This document shows, piece by piece, positions 7,311-13,970 of a DNA stretch of 13,970 bases. The notes beneath the pieces were generated by a model that ran no database searches, was not told the origin of the DNA, and was given only the letters and a program-made list of their open reading frames with translations. Numbering within the stretch: the first letter of the stretch is position 1; the number at the start of each line of letters is the position of its first letter. The translations under genes and the position numbers were made by a program. The stretch comes from Spirochaetota bacterium (GTDB lineage Bacteria > Spirochaetota > B62-G9), in contig JALXDB010000379.1 in assembly GCA_026990615.1 (NCBI GenBank), positions 1 to 13,970 of the forward strand, read 5' to 3'.

Positions 7311-9486
7311 TGCTTTCCTCCTCCAAAACCTTGCTTCTGGGCACCAGATAAATTGCCCCTCGCGGACAGAGCGAAGCGCAAACTCCGCATCCCGCACAAA
7401 TTTCATAATCAATTTCAAAGTTTTTGTCAATCCTTTTAATAGCTTTCCGGGGGCAATTTTCAACACATATATCGCACTGAATACAGTTGCCACAGGAAAA
7501 GCAGAGTGAAATTTCAGGGGTTAAAATACTCCTTTTTTGAAAATAAACCGTATTAATTCTGGATTTTTCGACCACATTATCTTCGGCTGCATCCATTATA
7601 ATTCCCATTACCCTTGAATATATCGTATCTGCTACCTTTTTTCCGGAAGATACTGCATGGGCAAGATATCCCGGCTTTAAACAATCGCCTATAACAAAAA
7701 CATTTTTCAGGTTTGTAGATGCAGACTCACGGTCCGCATATATATCAAGGTCAGAAAAATCAAGGTTAGGGCCCTCACCAACGGCCTTTATTAATAGATC
7801 TGCCCGTATATATGTTCCATCTGTAAAGTAGACACGGCCGTTTTCATAAGCCATCAAGTATTTTGGGAAGTCAAATACAACTCCTCTTTTCTGTAGTCTT
7901 TCAATATCACTTATAAATGCGGACGGAGTTTTAATATCAATAACAGTTACTTTTTCGGCTCCCTTTTTCAGACATTCATCAACAACATCTACCCCAACAT
8001 TGCCGGCCCCGATAACCAAAACTCTTTTACCATCGATTTGAACATCCATCCCGCCGGTTTTAACACTTTTCAGAAAATCGTACGACGACACCGCCAGTTC
8101 CTCACCAATAAAACCTATATCTCTTGGTTTCGTTCTGCCCGTAGCAACTACAGTAAAATTGTGTGAATCCCTTATCTCTTTAAACTTTTCATCATCCACA
8201 TTCACTCCTGTGTAGAAGTTTATACCCGTAGCTTTGATACGGTTAAGCTCTCTTTCCAGCACATCTAGGGGCACCCTGTCATCCGGTATATTGTACACCA
8301 GTTTACCCCCTATAGACAGGTCCTTCTCGTAGACATCAACCTCAAAACCTTTTCTATAAAGGTGCCATGCTGCGGATAGGCCTGCCGGTCCTGCTCCTAT
8401 AATCCCTGCGCTCAAACCAGTTTCTTCGGAACGCGCTATAGCCTTAGTTGTATAGAAAGTCCTTGCTATCTCTCTAATATTTACAGCACCGTCAAGCTCT
8501 TTTCTCGAACAACTATCCATGCAGAATCCAGGACAGAGATACCCGCATATGGTAGACCTGAAAGGGGTGTAACTATCCGTAATTTCAAAAGCTTTATCTA
8601 GTTTCCCATCTTTAAGAAAATTGAAGATCACAGGATTGGGTATTTCTATCGGACATGCATTGGTGCAGGGTGCTTTAGAGTTTACATGGACAGGTACAAA
8701 CTCTCCACCAGTTTTATTGGATGAAACATAAAGACTTTTGTATGGCCTCTTAGCCCTTTTTCTCACAATCCAGAAATCCCTGTCCAATATCCTCTGTATA
8801 TCCAGATCAAAAAGTTCTGCAAACTCCTCTATATAGGACAGCAAGCTGTTCAGAACACCCTCCGGAGCTTTCTCGGCATACGCCCCCTCACCCAGCTGTG
8901 TTCTGGATAGGCTTCCTCTTATTAATATCTGGCCGCCAAATATACCCGATGCTACATATCCAGAAACGGGAGATTGTCCTGGCTTCAAACTGTATCCCAG
9001 AACAATAATTGTTCCACCGGCCATATATTCTCCTGTGTAGTCACCGAGGACTTCTCCAACAATAATAACAGGGCTTTTATCACCGAACTCCTTCATCATT
9101 ATTCCGGTTCTGTACCCCGCGGATTCACGAACATAGAGCCTGCCGTTTCTCATCATGTGTCCCGGTATATCACCCACATTTCCATTCACAGCAATAAAAC
9201 CATCGTTCATTGTATTACCAACCCCATCCTGGGCATTGCCATCAACAAATATCCTCCCACCTCCATTAAACACACCGAGATCCTGGCCGGCAATCCCTTC
9301 AATTCTAATTTCAACACCTCTACAAAGACCTGCTCCAATGTACCTCTGACCGATCACATTCTTCAGGAGAAAACTTCTTTTCCCTTCAAGAATCTTCCTG
9401 TTAATCATTTCATTTAATTCTCGGTAATGCATCTTACCCACGTTTATTTCAAATGGGTCGTCCTTTTTTATGTCAATTTTTCCCAT
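7246..9486 (-). CDS. Glutamate synthase subunit: GXGXG + GltD-like + ferredoxin fusion
   Basis: A 746-residue fusion. Residues about 45-205 are the GXGXG beta-helix domain that in large glutamate synthases forms the C-terminal structural part (repeats such as GVFNGGGRIFVDGNAQDGVG). Residues about 270-640 resemble the GltD small subunit: N-terminal Fe-S cysteines Cys274, 278, 314, 318, 322 and 326, an FAD-binding GAGPAGL (364-370), an NAD(P)H-binding GAGNVG (493-498) and VFVIGD (596-601). Residues about 660-715 form a double [4Fe-4S] ferredoxin (Cys668/671/674/678 and Cys697/700/703/707) preceded by an extra pair, Cys662/665. It likely carries electrons from NAD(P)H or ferredoxin to the FMN subunit encoded 26 nt upstream. 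ATG at 9486 chosen for the GGAGG at 9492-9496; the GTG four codons earlier is disfavoured. Its last 21 codons overlap argR. Confidence 0.88.
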   Translation of the reverse strand: MGKIDIKKDDPFEINVGKMHYRELNEMINRKILEGKRSFLLKNVIGQRYIGAGLCRGVEIRIEGIAGQDLGVFNGGGRIFVDGNAQDGVGNTMNDGFIAVNGNVGDIPGHMMRNGRLYVRESAGYRTGIMMKEFGDKSPVIIVGEVLGDYTGEYMAGGTIIVLGYSLKPGQSPVSGYVASGIFGGQILIRGSLSRTQLGEGAYAEKAPEGVLNSLLSYIEEFAELFDLDIQRILDRDFWIVRKRAKRPYKSLYVSSNKTGGEFVPVHVNSKAPCTNACPIEIPNPVIFNFLKDGKLDKAFEITDSYTPFRSTICGYLCPGFCMDSCSRKELDGAVNIREIARTFYTTKAIARSEETGLSAGIIGAGPAGLSAAWHLYRKGFEVDVYEKDLSIGGKLVYNIPDDRVPLDVLERELNRIKATGINFYTGVNVDDEKFKEIRDSHNFTVVATGRTKPRDIGFIGEELAVSSYDFLKSVKTGGMDVQIDGKRVLVIGAGNVGVDVVDECLKKGAEKVTVIDIKTPSAFISDIERLQKRGVVFDFPKYLMAYENGRVYFTDGTYIRADLLIKAVGEGPNLDFSDLDIYADRESASTNLKNVFVIGDCLKPGYLAHAVSSGKKVADTIYSRVMGIIMDAAEDNVVEKSRINTVYFQKRSILTPEISLCFSCGNCIQCDICVENCPRKAIKRIDKNFEIDYEICAGCGVCASLCPRGAIYLVPRSKVLEEESTERSTVTPQTDSFNYKIGKYT
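7317..7322 (-). promoter_or_regulatory. Perfect ribosome binding site deciding the argR start
   Basis: AGGAGG on the minus strand, inside the end of the upstream gene, is spaced 6 nt (AAAGCA) from CTG. No other standard start codon in the argR frame lies within reach. Confidence 0.8.
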
Positions 9487-9491
9487 ACAAA

Positions 9492-9496
9492 CCTCC
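9492..9496 (-). promoter_or_regulatory. Ribosome binding site deciding the fusion-subunit start
   Basis: GGAGG lies 5 nt before the ATG at 9486. The in-frame GTG at 9498 overlaps this site and is therefore unlikely to be the start. Confidence 0.75.
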
Positions 9497-9512
9497 ACAC
9501 TATTCTCTCTAA

Positions 9513-11060
9513 TTAAAGTCCCGCCTGTTTTACACCAAGAACCTTCATCTCCTCCACTGTGAGATTAACTCCTCTAAGCCTGTCCCTGTTTCCTACAAGT
9601 GATCCTATTGTATTTATCCCCATTCCTCCCATAAGTTCACGGATCTCATCATTCCATGCCGACAGAAGATTAACCAGTGCCTCAGTCGCAAGGTCCACAT
9701 CAATCCTGTCTGCAAGGTCCTTCCTGTTCGTTGTTATACCGTAAGCACACTTATTGGCATAGCACCTCTGGCAGAGGCCGCAACCGAGCGCCACAAGGAC
9801 CGCCGTTCCTATATACACGGCGTCCGCTCCCAAACATATTGCCTTCAGCACATCGGCCGAGTTTCTTATACCTCCCGCTGCAACGAGTGAGACCCTATCT
9901 CTGATCCCTTCATCCCTCAACCTTTTATCCGCCGCTGAAATTGCAAGTTCAATAGGTATTCCCATAGACTGCCTTATTCTGCGGGGAGTTGCCCCCGTTC
10001 CTCCCCTGAATCCATCTATTGCAATAATGTCGGCTCCGGCCCTGGCTATTCCCGAGACTATCGGAGCAATATTATGTACGGCGGAAACTTTAACTGAAAC
10101 AGGCTTCTCATATCCGGTAGTTTCCTTTATTGCAAATATCAACTGTTTTAAATCTTCAATCGAATATATATCATGGTGAGGGGCTGGAGAGAGAGCATCT
10201 GTTCCCTCGGGGATCATTCGGGTTTCAGAGATTTCAGAAGTGACCTTTTCGCCGGGCAGATGCCCCCCTATACCGGGCTTTGCTCCCTGCCCTATTTTAA
10301 TTTCAACAGCAGAACAGTTCTTGAAGAATTTAGGACTTACACCGAACCTCCCGGATGCTATCTGAACAATCGTATTTTCTCTGTAACTGTACAGCTCCCT
10401 GTGTAACCCGCCTTCACCGGTATTCCAGTATGTTCCAACTATACTTGCAGCTTTTGCCTCGGCTATCTGTACACGAAGGTTGATGGAACCAAAACTCATA
10501 GCAGAAAACATTATAGGGACATTTAATTCAAGAAGCGGAGAACTACCGTCCTTTCTGCCCAGATAAGTTCTGAGTTCAACAGGTTCCCTAAGCGGATCAA
10601 TTGGAGGATTTGTTACCTGACATGCATCAAACATCAGATGGTCAAAGTAGGTTATCATTTCAGAATCAGAGCCGTTCGATATCAAAAGAATATGGCCCTT
10701 CTTATTCGGATCTGCCTGCCTCCAGAGATTTTCCTGATCTTCACGCCAGTACCTGTGGGAAGATACAAAGGGTCTTTCCACTATTCTTATAGCTCCTTCA
10801 GGACACTGCCTTTCACAGTAATGGCAACCACCGCAGGAATGGCGGTTAGCAACAGGCATACTGTAAATCTTTCCATTCTCAACTTTTTTGGGGATGAGCC
10901 TTATCTCTCCCCAGGAACAGGCCGTTGCGCAGAGGCCGCAGCCGCTGCATCTATCATAATCAAAGAGCGGCTCGAACCTGACCGGTCTTCTCCAGTTCTT
11001 TTCCATACTGAGTTCGTATAACTTTTCCTCCTGTTTCATGAGAGAATACAAACTATACAT
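9513..11060 (-). CDS. gltB: Glutamate synthase FMN/Fe-S subunit (archaeal type)
   Basis: The 515-residue synthase core, which adds ammonia to 2-oxoglutarate and reduces the imine to glutamate on FMN. Residues 30-95 form a double ferredoxin domain (Cys38/41/44/48 and Cys76/79/82/86) absent from classical large GltB. The segment QVTNPPIDPLREPVELRTYLG from 148 and the TIM barrel follow. Phosphate and FMN-binding glycines are in GFRGGTGATP (350-359) and AAGGIRN (394-400). Downstream, Cys427, 430, 433 and 438 make a CxxCxxCxxxxC motif where classical enzymes have three cysteines for a [3Fe-4S] cluster. The amidotransferase domain and GXGXG domain are separate or fused elsewhere in the operon. ATG at 11060 is chosen for the AAGGAG at 7 nt; the TTG at 11066 is too close to it. 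Overlaps the upstream gene by 8 nt. Confidence 0.93.
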   Translation of the reverse strand: MYSLYSLMKQEEKLYELSMEKNWRRPVRFEPLFDYDRCSGCGLCATACSWGEIRLIPKKVENGKIYSMPVANRHSCGGCHYCERQCPEGAIRIVERPFVSSHRYWREDQENLWRQADPNKKGHILLISNGSDSEMITYFDHLMFDACQVTNPPIDPLREPVELRTYLGRKDGSSPLLELNVPIMFSAMSFGSINLRVQIAEAKAASIVGTYWNTGEGGLHRELYSYRENTIVQIASGRFGVSPKFFKNCSAVEIKIGQGAKPGIGGHLPGEKVTSEISETRMIPEGTDALSPAPHHDIYSIEDLKQLIFAIKETTGYEKPVSVKVSAVHNIAPIVSGIARAGADIIAIDGFRGGTGATPRRIRQSMGIPIELAISAADKRLRDEGIRDRVSLVAAGGIRNSADVLKAICLGADAVYIGTAVLVALGCGLCQRCYANKCAYGITTNRKDLADRIDVDLATEALVNLLSAWNDEIRELMGGMGINTIGSLVGNRDRLRGVNLTVEEMKVLGVKQAGL

Positions 11061-12153
11061 ACTCAATCTCCTTCACACTGATAATTTCAGGTCTATTCCT
11101 GGATAGCATCCATGTTTTTTCCCTCTCGGGGCACAGTATCTCAAAAGAGCACTCCTCACTGGAAAAGTAGTACCTGCTTCCGCTTTTTGCAGCCACAAGC
11201 GGCCTGAGCTTTAAATTGTCATTCATCGCAATAAGGGAGCTGCCATTTGAAACAAGAATAGCAAAGGGGCCATTCAGAAGTGCCTGCGGATAAAACTGCC
11301 TCAACAATTTAATTCTCTTTTTCTCTTTATCATCCTCCATTTCATCTATCTCCTCCCATAAGGGGGGAGATAGAATTGTACAGGTATCCTCAATTGAAAA
11401 ACCTTTTTCTCTGACAAAAAAGTCAAAAAGGTAGCTTATAACTTCGGTATCTGTCTGTAGAAGACACTTATAACCGTGCATTTCTATGTAATTTCTGTTC
11501 ACACCGTAGGACGTTATCTCACCGTTATGCACAACTGTCCATTCCAGCAGAGAAAATGGGTGTGCTCCTCCCCACCAACTCTGGGAATTGGTAGGAAATC
11601 TGTTGTGAGCCAGCCAGATATAACCCTCCATCCTGTCTATCATATAGAACTCCCCTATCTCATCCGGGTAGCCGACTCCCTTAAAAACCCCCATATTTTT
11701 ACCGCACGACATCACAAATGCCCCTTTAATGCTTTTATTAAAATCAAACACAAAATTTTTCATGTATATCTCAGCAAACTCCTCTTCCGTTTGCAGATTA
11801 CCCGGATCCATATTTTTAAGCATGAAGTCCTCATTATTTGGACCCGGCTTAACAAAATACCTTCTTAAGTTGGGATGCCACTTGATACTTTTTACATTCC
11901 TAACAGGTATATCTTCTGCAGCCTTTACATAGGTGTGGGCTTTTATATAATTTTCTGCCTCCTGGACGGCATATTCATTGTCACATGCTATATGAATTGC
12001 ATATAGATCTTTGAACTCGGGATAGATTCCGTAAACTGCATATCCGCTTCCAAGACCGTTACCCCTTTCACGTAAAAGGGTAATTGCCTCAACAATATCC
12101 GACCCCTTTATCATACTCAACTCTGTGTCTATTGCTCCGACAATTCCGCACAT
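11053..12153 (-). CDS. Glutamate synthase glutaminase subunit (class II amidotransferase)
   Basis: A 366-residue Ntn-type glutamine amidotransferase that releases ammonia from glutamine for the FMN subunit. The start MCGIVGA places Cys2 as the N-terminal nucleophile after Met removal. Further class II signatures are LAHNRFPTNS, WTVVHNGEITS, LQTDTEV and NGPFAILV in order, covering the substrate arginine and oxyanion-hole segments. The length and content match stand-alone GltB-N-terminal proteins of archaeal-type glutamate synthases rather than a purine or GlmS amidotransferase, and the adjacent FMN subunit confirms it. The frame extends to a TTG at 12168, but only the ATG at 12153 leaves Cys at position 2, and it has GGAGG (12159-12163) at 5 nt. 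It is the first gene of the four-gene operon and overlaps the next by 8 nt. Confidence 0.93.
   Translation of the reverse strand: MCGIVGAIDTELSMIKGSDIVEAITLLRERGNGLGSGYAVYGIYPEFKDLYAIHIACDNEYAVQEAENYIKAHTYVKAAEDIPVRNVKSIKWHPNLRRYFVKPGPNNEDFMLKNMDPGNLQTEEEFAEIYMKNFVFDFNKSIKGAFVMSCGKNMGVFKGVGYPDEIGEFYMIDRMEGYIWLAHNRFPTNSQSWWGGAHPFSLLEWTVVHNGEITSYGVNRNYIEMHGYKCLLQTDTEVISYLFDFFVREKGFSIEDTCTILSPPLWEEIDEMEDDKEKKRIKLLRQFYPQALLNGPFAILVSNGSSLIAMNDNLKLRPLVAAKSGSRYYFSSEECSFEILCPEREKTWMLSRNRPEIISVKEIEYV
11068..11073 (-). promoter_or_regulatory. Ribosome binding site deciding the FMN-subunit start
   Basis: AAGGAG lies 7 nt before the ATG at 11060, within the end of the amidotransferase gene, which suggests coupled translation. 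The TTG at 11066 would be only one base away. Confidence 0.75.
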
Positions 12154-12168
12154 GACTTCCTCCAGCAA

Positions 12169-12267
12169 ATAAATTTATATTTATTAATATTGTGTATAAT
12201 TATAAATTTATGTTTATTAGTCAAGTTATTTTTATGTTAAAAATTTATAAATTATTTATTAATAAAT
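12169..12267. repeat. Cluster of perfect AT-rich palindromes around the operon promoter
   Basis: ATAAATTTAT occurs twice (12169-12178 and 12202-12211), 33 bp apart and flanking the predicted -10. AATTTATAAATT (12242-12253) and ATTTATTAATAAAT (12254-12267) follow directly upstream of the -35. Spacing suggests operator half-sites, for example for ArgR or the GntR protein, but AT richness makes chance palindromes common and none shows a clear TGAAT arginine-box core. Confidence 0.35.
12196..12224 (-). promoter_or_regulatory. Predicted promoter of the glutamate synthase operon
   Basis: Minus-strand TTGACT (12219-12224) is a good -35. A 17-nt spacer leads to AATTAT (12196-12201) as a fair -10; an overlapping TATAAT lies too close to the -35 to be ideal. 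The transcript would begin near 12188, about 35 nt before the ATG. Confidence 0.5.
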
Positions 12268-12539
12268 AGTTGTAAAGCCGTTTCTAATACATATCACAAT
12301 AAAGCGTGTTATACATTTTTGTATATTTATTCATCTAATTGTGTAGTTATTGAGCTTTGTATACACCATGAGTCAATTTATGGGTCTAAAATCATATAGA
12401 AGATTGTGCAGGCTTTCTTCAGAACGGCATCCACCCAACGTCTCTATTCTACAACGTTTCCAGATTATAAAATGTGCGGGTAATAAGGATAGCTTATCCC
12501 GGAGTAAAAAGATCACTTTTTATGTAGTACCGTAAGGGA

Positions 12540-12551
12540 GGTAATATTACC
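12540..12551. repeat. 12-bp perfect palindrome GGTAATATTACC
   Basis: GGTAATATTACC is perfectly self-complementary and lies between gntR and the glutamate synthase operon. Its GG...CC ends make it less trivial than the surrounding AT palindromes. GntR/HutC-type regulators bind short palindromes of this size, so it is a candidate operator; binding is inference only. Confidence 0.3.
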
Positions 12552-12770
12552 GACAAATAATAAAAAACATATCGAAAACAAAATTTACAGAAAATATAAG
12601 GATAACGTTTAAAGGGAATACCTGCGAATTTCAATAATACAGGATCCACTTCGGAAACCCGAAATTAATTAATGACCAACATTAATTTAAATAGACAGCT
12701 TAAATCTGCTTTAATGATTTCAAAAAGAATATTATGTGAGCAGAAACTGAAGGAATGAAAATAAAATAAA

Positions 12771-13532
12771 TTATGTTATATTCGTAGGGCTGAATCTACC
12801 CGACTCAACCTTAAAGATAAACTTATCTCCCCTATAACATGAGTGTAGCAACTCTATGGCTATGTTTTCTTTATCATATATTATGGACTCCTGAAAGATT
12901 GCAGGAAAACCGGGTCTTACCTTGAGCAATTTCGCATCCTCTTTTCCAAGCTCAATTGCCCATAAGGCCTGTACGGAGTGCTCCAGACTTACATTAAACT
13001 TTTCTATTAGCACTTTATAGAGGGAATCCGGAATATCCATTTCAAGAAGACCTTTAAAATCCCTGTATGATAGATAGCTTCTCTCTATTACCAGTGGAAT
13101 ACCATTACCGCATCTTACCCTTTTAATCTCTATGACTCTGTTGTCATTTCCCAGCATTAGCTTTTTTGCCATCTCTTCATCTGCATAAATAACCTTTTTG
13201 ACAATCAACCTCGTTCTGGGTTTAATCCCCCTTTTTATGAATTCATTGGTTAAGCTGGTAATGTTGGTAAGAGGATACTGTAGCTTTTCATTATTTTTTG
13301 AAATAACAAATGTACCTACACCATTTTTCTTTATTACAAGCCCCTCATTCACAAGCTGGAGAATGGCCTGCCTTACGGTATTGCGGTTCACATTAAACAT
13401 ACTGGCAAGTTCATTCTCAGAGGGCAGTTTTTCACCTATACCGTATCTGCCCTTCTCGATCATATTCTTCAACCAGCTGCTCAACTGTATGTATTTAGGC
13501 GGCAAACCCTTCTCTCTGATAATACTTATCAT
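12771..13532 (-). CDS. GntR-family transcriptional regulator with UTRA domain
   Basis: A 253-residue repressor or activator of the HutC/UTRA subfamily. The N-terminal winged helix-turn-helix (about 13-78) has KLPSENELASMFNVNRNTVRQ (35-55) and the wing GVGTFV (71-76), both typical. Residues about 95-240 look like the UTRA ligand-binding fold, including VIEIKRVRCGNGIPLVIERSYL, a characteristic beta segment. The effector is not evident; UTRA proteins usually sense sugars, amino acids or their phosphates. The frame extends to 13595, but the ATG at 13532 has AGAGGT (13538-13543) at 5 nt. It lies upstream of and codirectional with the glutamate synthase operon, 617 nt away, so it may regulate that operon, itself or the neighbouring gene to the right. 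A symmetrical repeat around its promoter suggests autoregulation. Confidence 0.93.
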   Translation of the reverse strand: MISIIREKGLPPKYIQLSSWLKNMIEKGRYGIGEKLPSENELASMFNVNRNTVRQAILQLVNEGLVIKKNGVGTFVISKNNEKLQYPLTNITSLTNEFIKRGIKPRTRLIVKKVIYADEEMAKKLMLGNDNRVIEIKRVRCGNGIPLVIERSYLSYRDFKGLLEMDIPDSLYKVLIEKFNVSLEHSVQALWAIELGKEDAKLLKVRPGFPAIFQESIIYDKENIAIELLHSCYRGDKFIFKVESGRFSPTNIT

Positions 13533-13542
13533 ATTTGACCTC

Positions 13543-13597
13543 TTTTGTATTCTATTTTTATAATAACATATATATCCCTCTATAATCAAATACAAAA
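13543..13597 (-). promoter_or_regulatory. Predicted gntR promoter bracketed by an inverted repeat
   Basis: Minus-strand TTGATT (13584-13589) and TATTAT (13560-13565), 18 nt apart, make a plausible promoter. TTTTGTATT (13543-13551) and its exact reverse complement AATACAAAA (13589-13597) bracket it, one arm at the -35 edge and the other near the transcript start. This could be an autoregulatory operator. Confidence 0.4.
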
Positions 13598-13626
13598 AAA
13601 TAAAAAAAGGGAGGCATATGCCTCCC
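13594..13626 (-). terminator. Strong rho-independent terminator of the right-edge gene
   Basis: GGGAGGCATATGCCTCCC (13609-13626) is a perfect palindrome, folding as a 7-bp GC-rich stem with an ATAT loop. On the minus strand it is followed by a 15-nt tract of fourteen T and one A. It ends the gene whose stop is at 13655 and insulates gntR. Confidence 0.9.
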
Positions 13627-13654
13627 CTAACCGGATAAAACAGTATCTTCAGTT

Positions 13655-13970
13655 TTATACCTGTATAACTCTTCTGACACTCAAGTCTGCATTTTTAATG
13701 GATTCAGCTACGAAATTCTCCATCTCGTCTGTTGCAGCGCCAAACTGCTGAGCTGTTGCTATTGTAGCAGGATGTGTATTGAACTGCGGCGGCTCAAGCC
13801 CTTTGGGATCGTAGGCTTCTCTAAAATACTGGAACTTCATCAATTTATCGAGAACCTCTTCAGGTACCGGCTCTTTCCAGCCATCAGGATCAAACTCGAT
13901 ATCCTGTCCATACTCGTCGACCTGATCGATATACTTGGGCGGACAGGTAAATACAGCAGGAGCGCCCGCG
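13655..13970 (-). CDS. C-terminal part of an unidentified enzyme-like protein
   Basis: Only the last 104 codons are present; the 5' part lies beyond the right edge. The frame is open from the edge to the TAA at 13655. The visible sequence is acidic and soluble, with no membrane segment: it begins with AGAPAVFTCPPKYIDQ, contains GWKEPVPEEVLDKLMKF, FREAYDPKGLEPPQF and HPATIATAQQF, and ends SVRRVIQV. The FREAYDPKGL-x4-F-x8-T-x3-F layout faintly recalls the ends of transaldolase-family TIM-barrel proteins, but I cannot confirm it. Codon use and GC are higher than in the gaps, and a strong terminator follows 28 nt later, so this is a real, probably well expressed gene. The only internal starts (TTG 13843, ATG 13840) lack a ribosome binding site. 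Confidence 0.7.
   Translation of the reverse strand, partial: AGAPAVFTCPPKYIDQVDEYGQDIEFDPDGWKEPVPEEVLDKLMKFQYFREAYDPKGLEPPQFNTHPATIATAQQFGAATDEMENFVAESIKNADLSVRRVIQV

Larger units (their letters stand above)
12154..12770. other. Intergenic region with promoter, palindromes and GC-richer island
   Basis: A long leader between gntR and the glutamate synthase operon. 12181-12300 is about 14% GC; 12361-12540 is 40% GC by direct count; 12541-12770 is about 27%. The AT-rich part holds the predicted operon promoter and several perfect palindromes. The island has no gene with a ribosome binding site; on the minus strand a 48-codon open stretch (12376-12519) shows no family I can name. Hairpins include 12650-12663 (TTCGG, AAAC, CCGAA) and 12667-12687 (AATTAATG, 5-nt loop, CATTAATT). 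The last of these is about 85 nt past the gntR stop without a T-tract, so it is at best a weak terminator. Confidence 0.6.

Noticed and set aside
6822..7493. A 223-residue version of ArgR
   Set aside because: The extra N-terminal residues are simply the alternative reading of the ferredoxin-coding end of the upstream gene and have no ArgR homology.
12350..12535. A 61-codon plus-strand frame in the gntR-glutamate synthase gap
   Set aside because: No ribosome binding site, no recognisable motif, and it lies antisense to the operon leader.
1..13970. CRISPR arrays, tRNA or rRNA genes, insertion sequences, phage genes, toxin-antitoxin pairs, DnaA-box origin clusters
   Set aside because: Looked for on both strands; no direct-repeat arrays, cloverleaf T-loop sequences, transposase genes with inverted ends or DnaA-box clusters were seen.

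Overview
The window is ordinary bacterial chromosome, AT-rich (some gaps as low as about 14% GC), with canonical Shine-Dalgarno sites, ArgR- and GntR-type repressors and an MEP-pathway enzyme (IspH). These point to a bacterium rather than an archaeon. A modular, ferredoxin-rich 'archaeal-type' glutamate synthase and heavy AGA/AGG arginine usage suggest an anaerobe of a Thermotogota-, Spirochaetota- or Firmicutes-like background. The phylum cannot be fixed from this sequence. No mobile element, CRISPR array, tRNA or rRNA was found.

Layout. 1-811 is a gene-poor AT-rich gap containing a block of adjacent inverted repeats. 812-1885 (-) is aroC, chorismate synthase. A divergent promoter region (1886-2060) separates it from a rightward operon: two half-size permease genes with an ATGA overlap (2061-3073), then an SfsA nuclease fused to a DUF123 GIY-YIG-like domain (3078-4238). 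A second rightward pair makes isoprenoid precursors: long-chain prenyl diphosphate synthase (4368-5426) and ispH (5432-6283). A 538-nt convergent gap (6284-6821) holds two hairpins, one of them a good terminator for the leftward operon.

6822-12153 (-) is a four-gene operon read right to left: glutaminase (amidotransferase) subunit, FMN/Fe-S synthase subunit, a fused GXGXG + GltD-like + ferredoxin subunit, and the arginine repressor argR. The first three together form a complete glutamate synthase: glutamine-derived ammonia is passed to 2-oxoglutarate with electrons entering through flavin and Fe-S centres. ArgR downstream links glutamate supply to arginine control. argR appears to start at CTG, six bases after a perfect AGGAGG, inside the end of the preceding gene.

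12154-12770 is a 617-nt gap with the predicted glutamate synthase promoter, AT-rich palindromes and a GC-richer island of unknown nature. 12771-13532 (-) is a GntR/UTRA repressor with inverted repeats around its own promoter. 13609-13626 is a strong terminator for the last gene, whose C-terminal 104 codons enter from the right edge. I see no clearly new system. The most checkable oddities are the CTG start of argR, the SfsA-DUF123 fusion, the fused glutamate synthase subunit and the unexplained intergenic structures.
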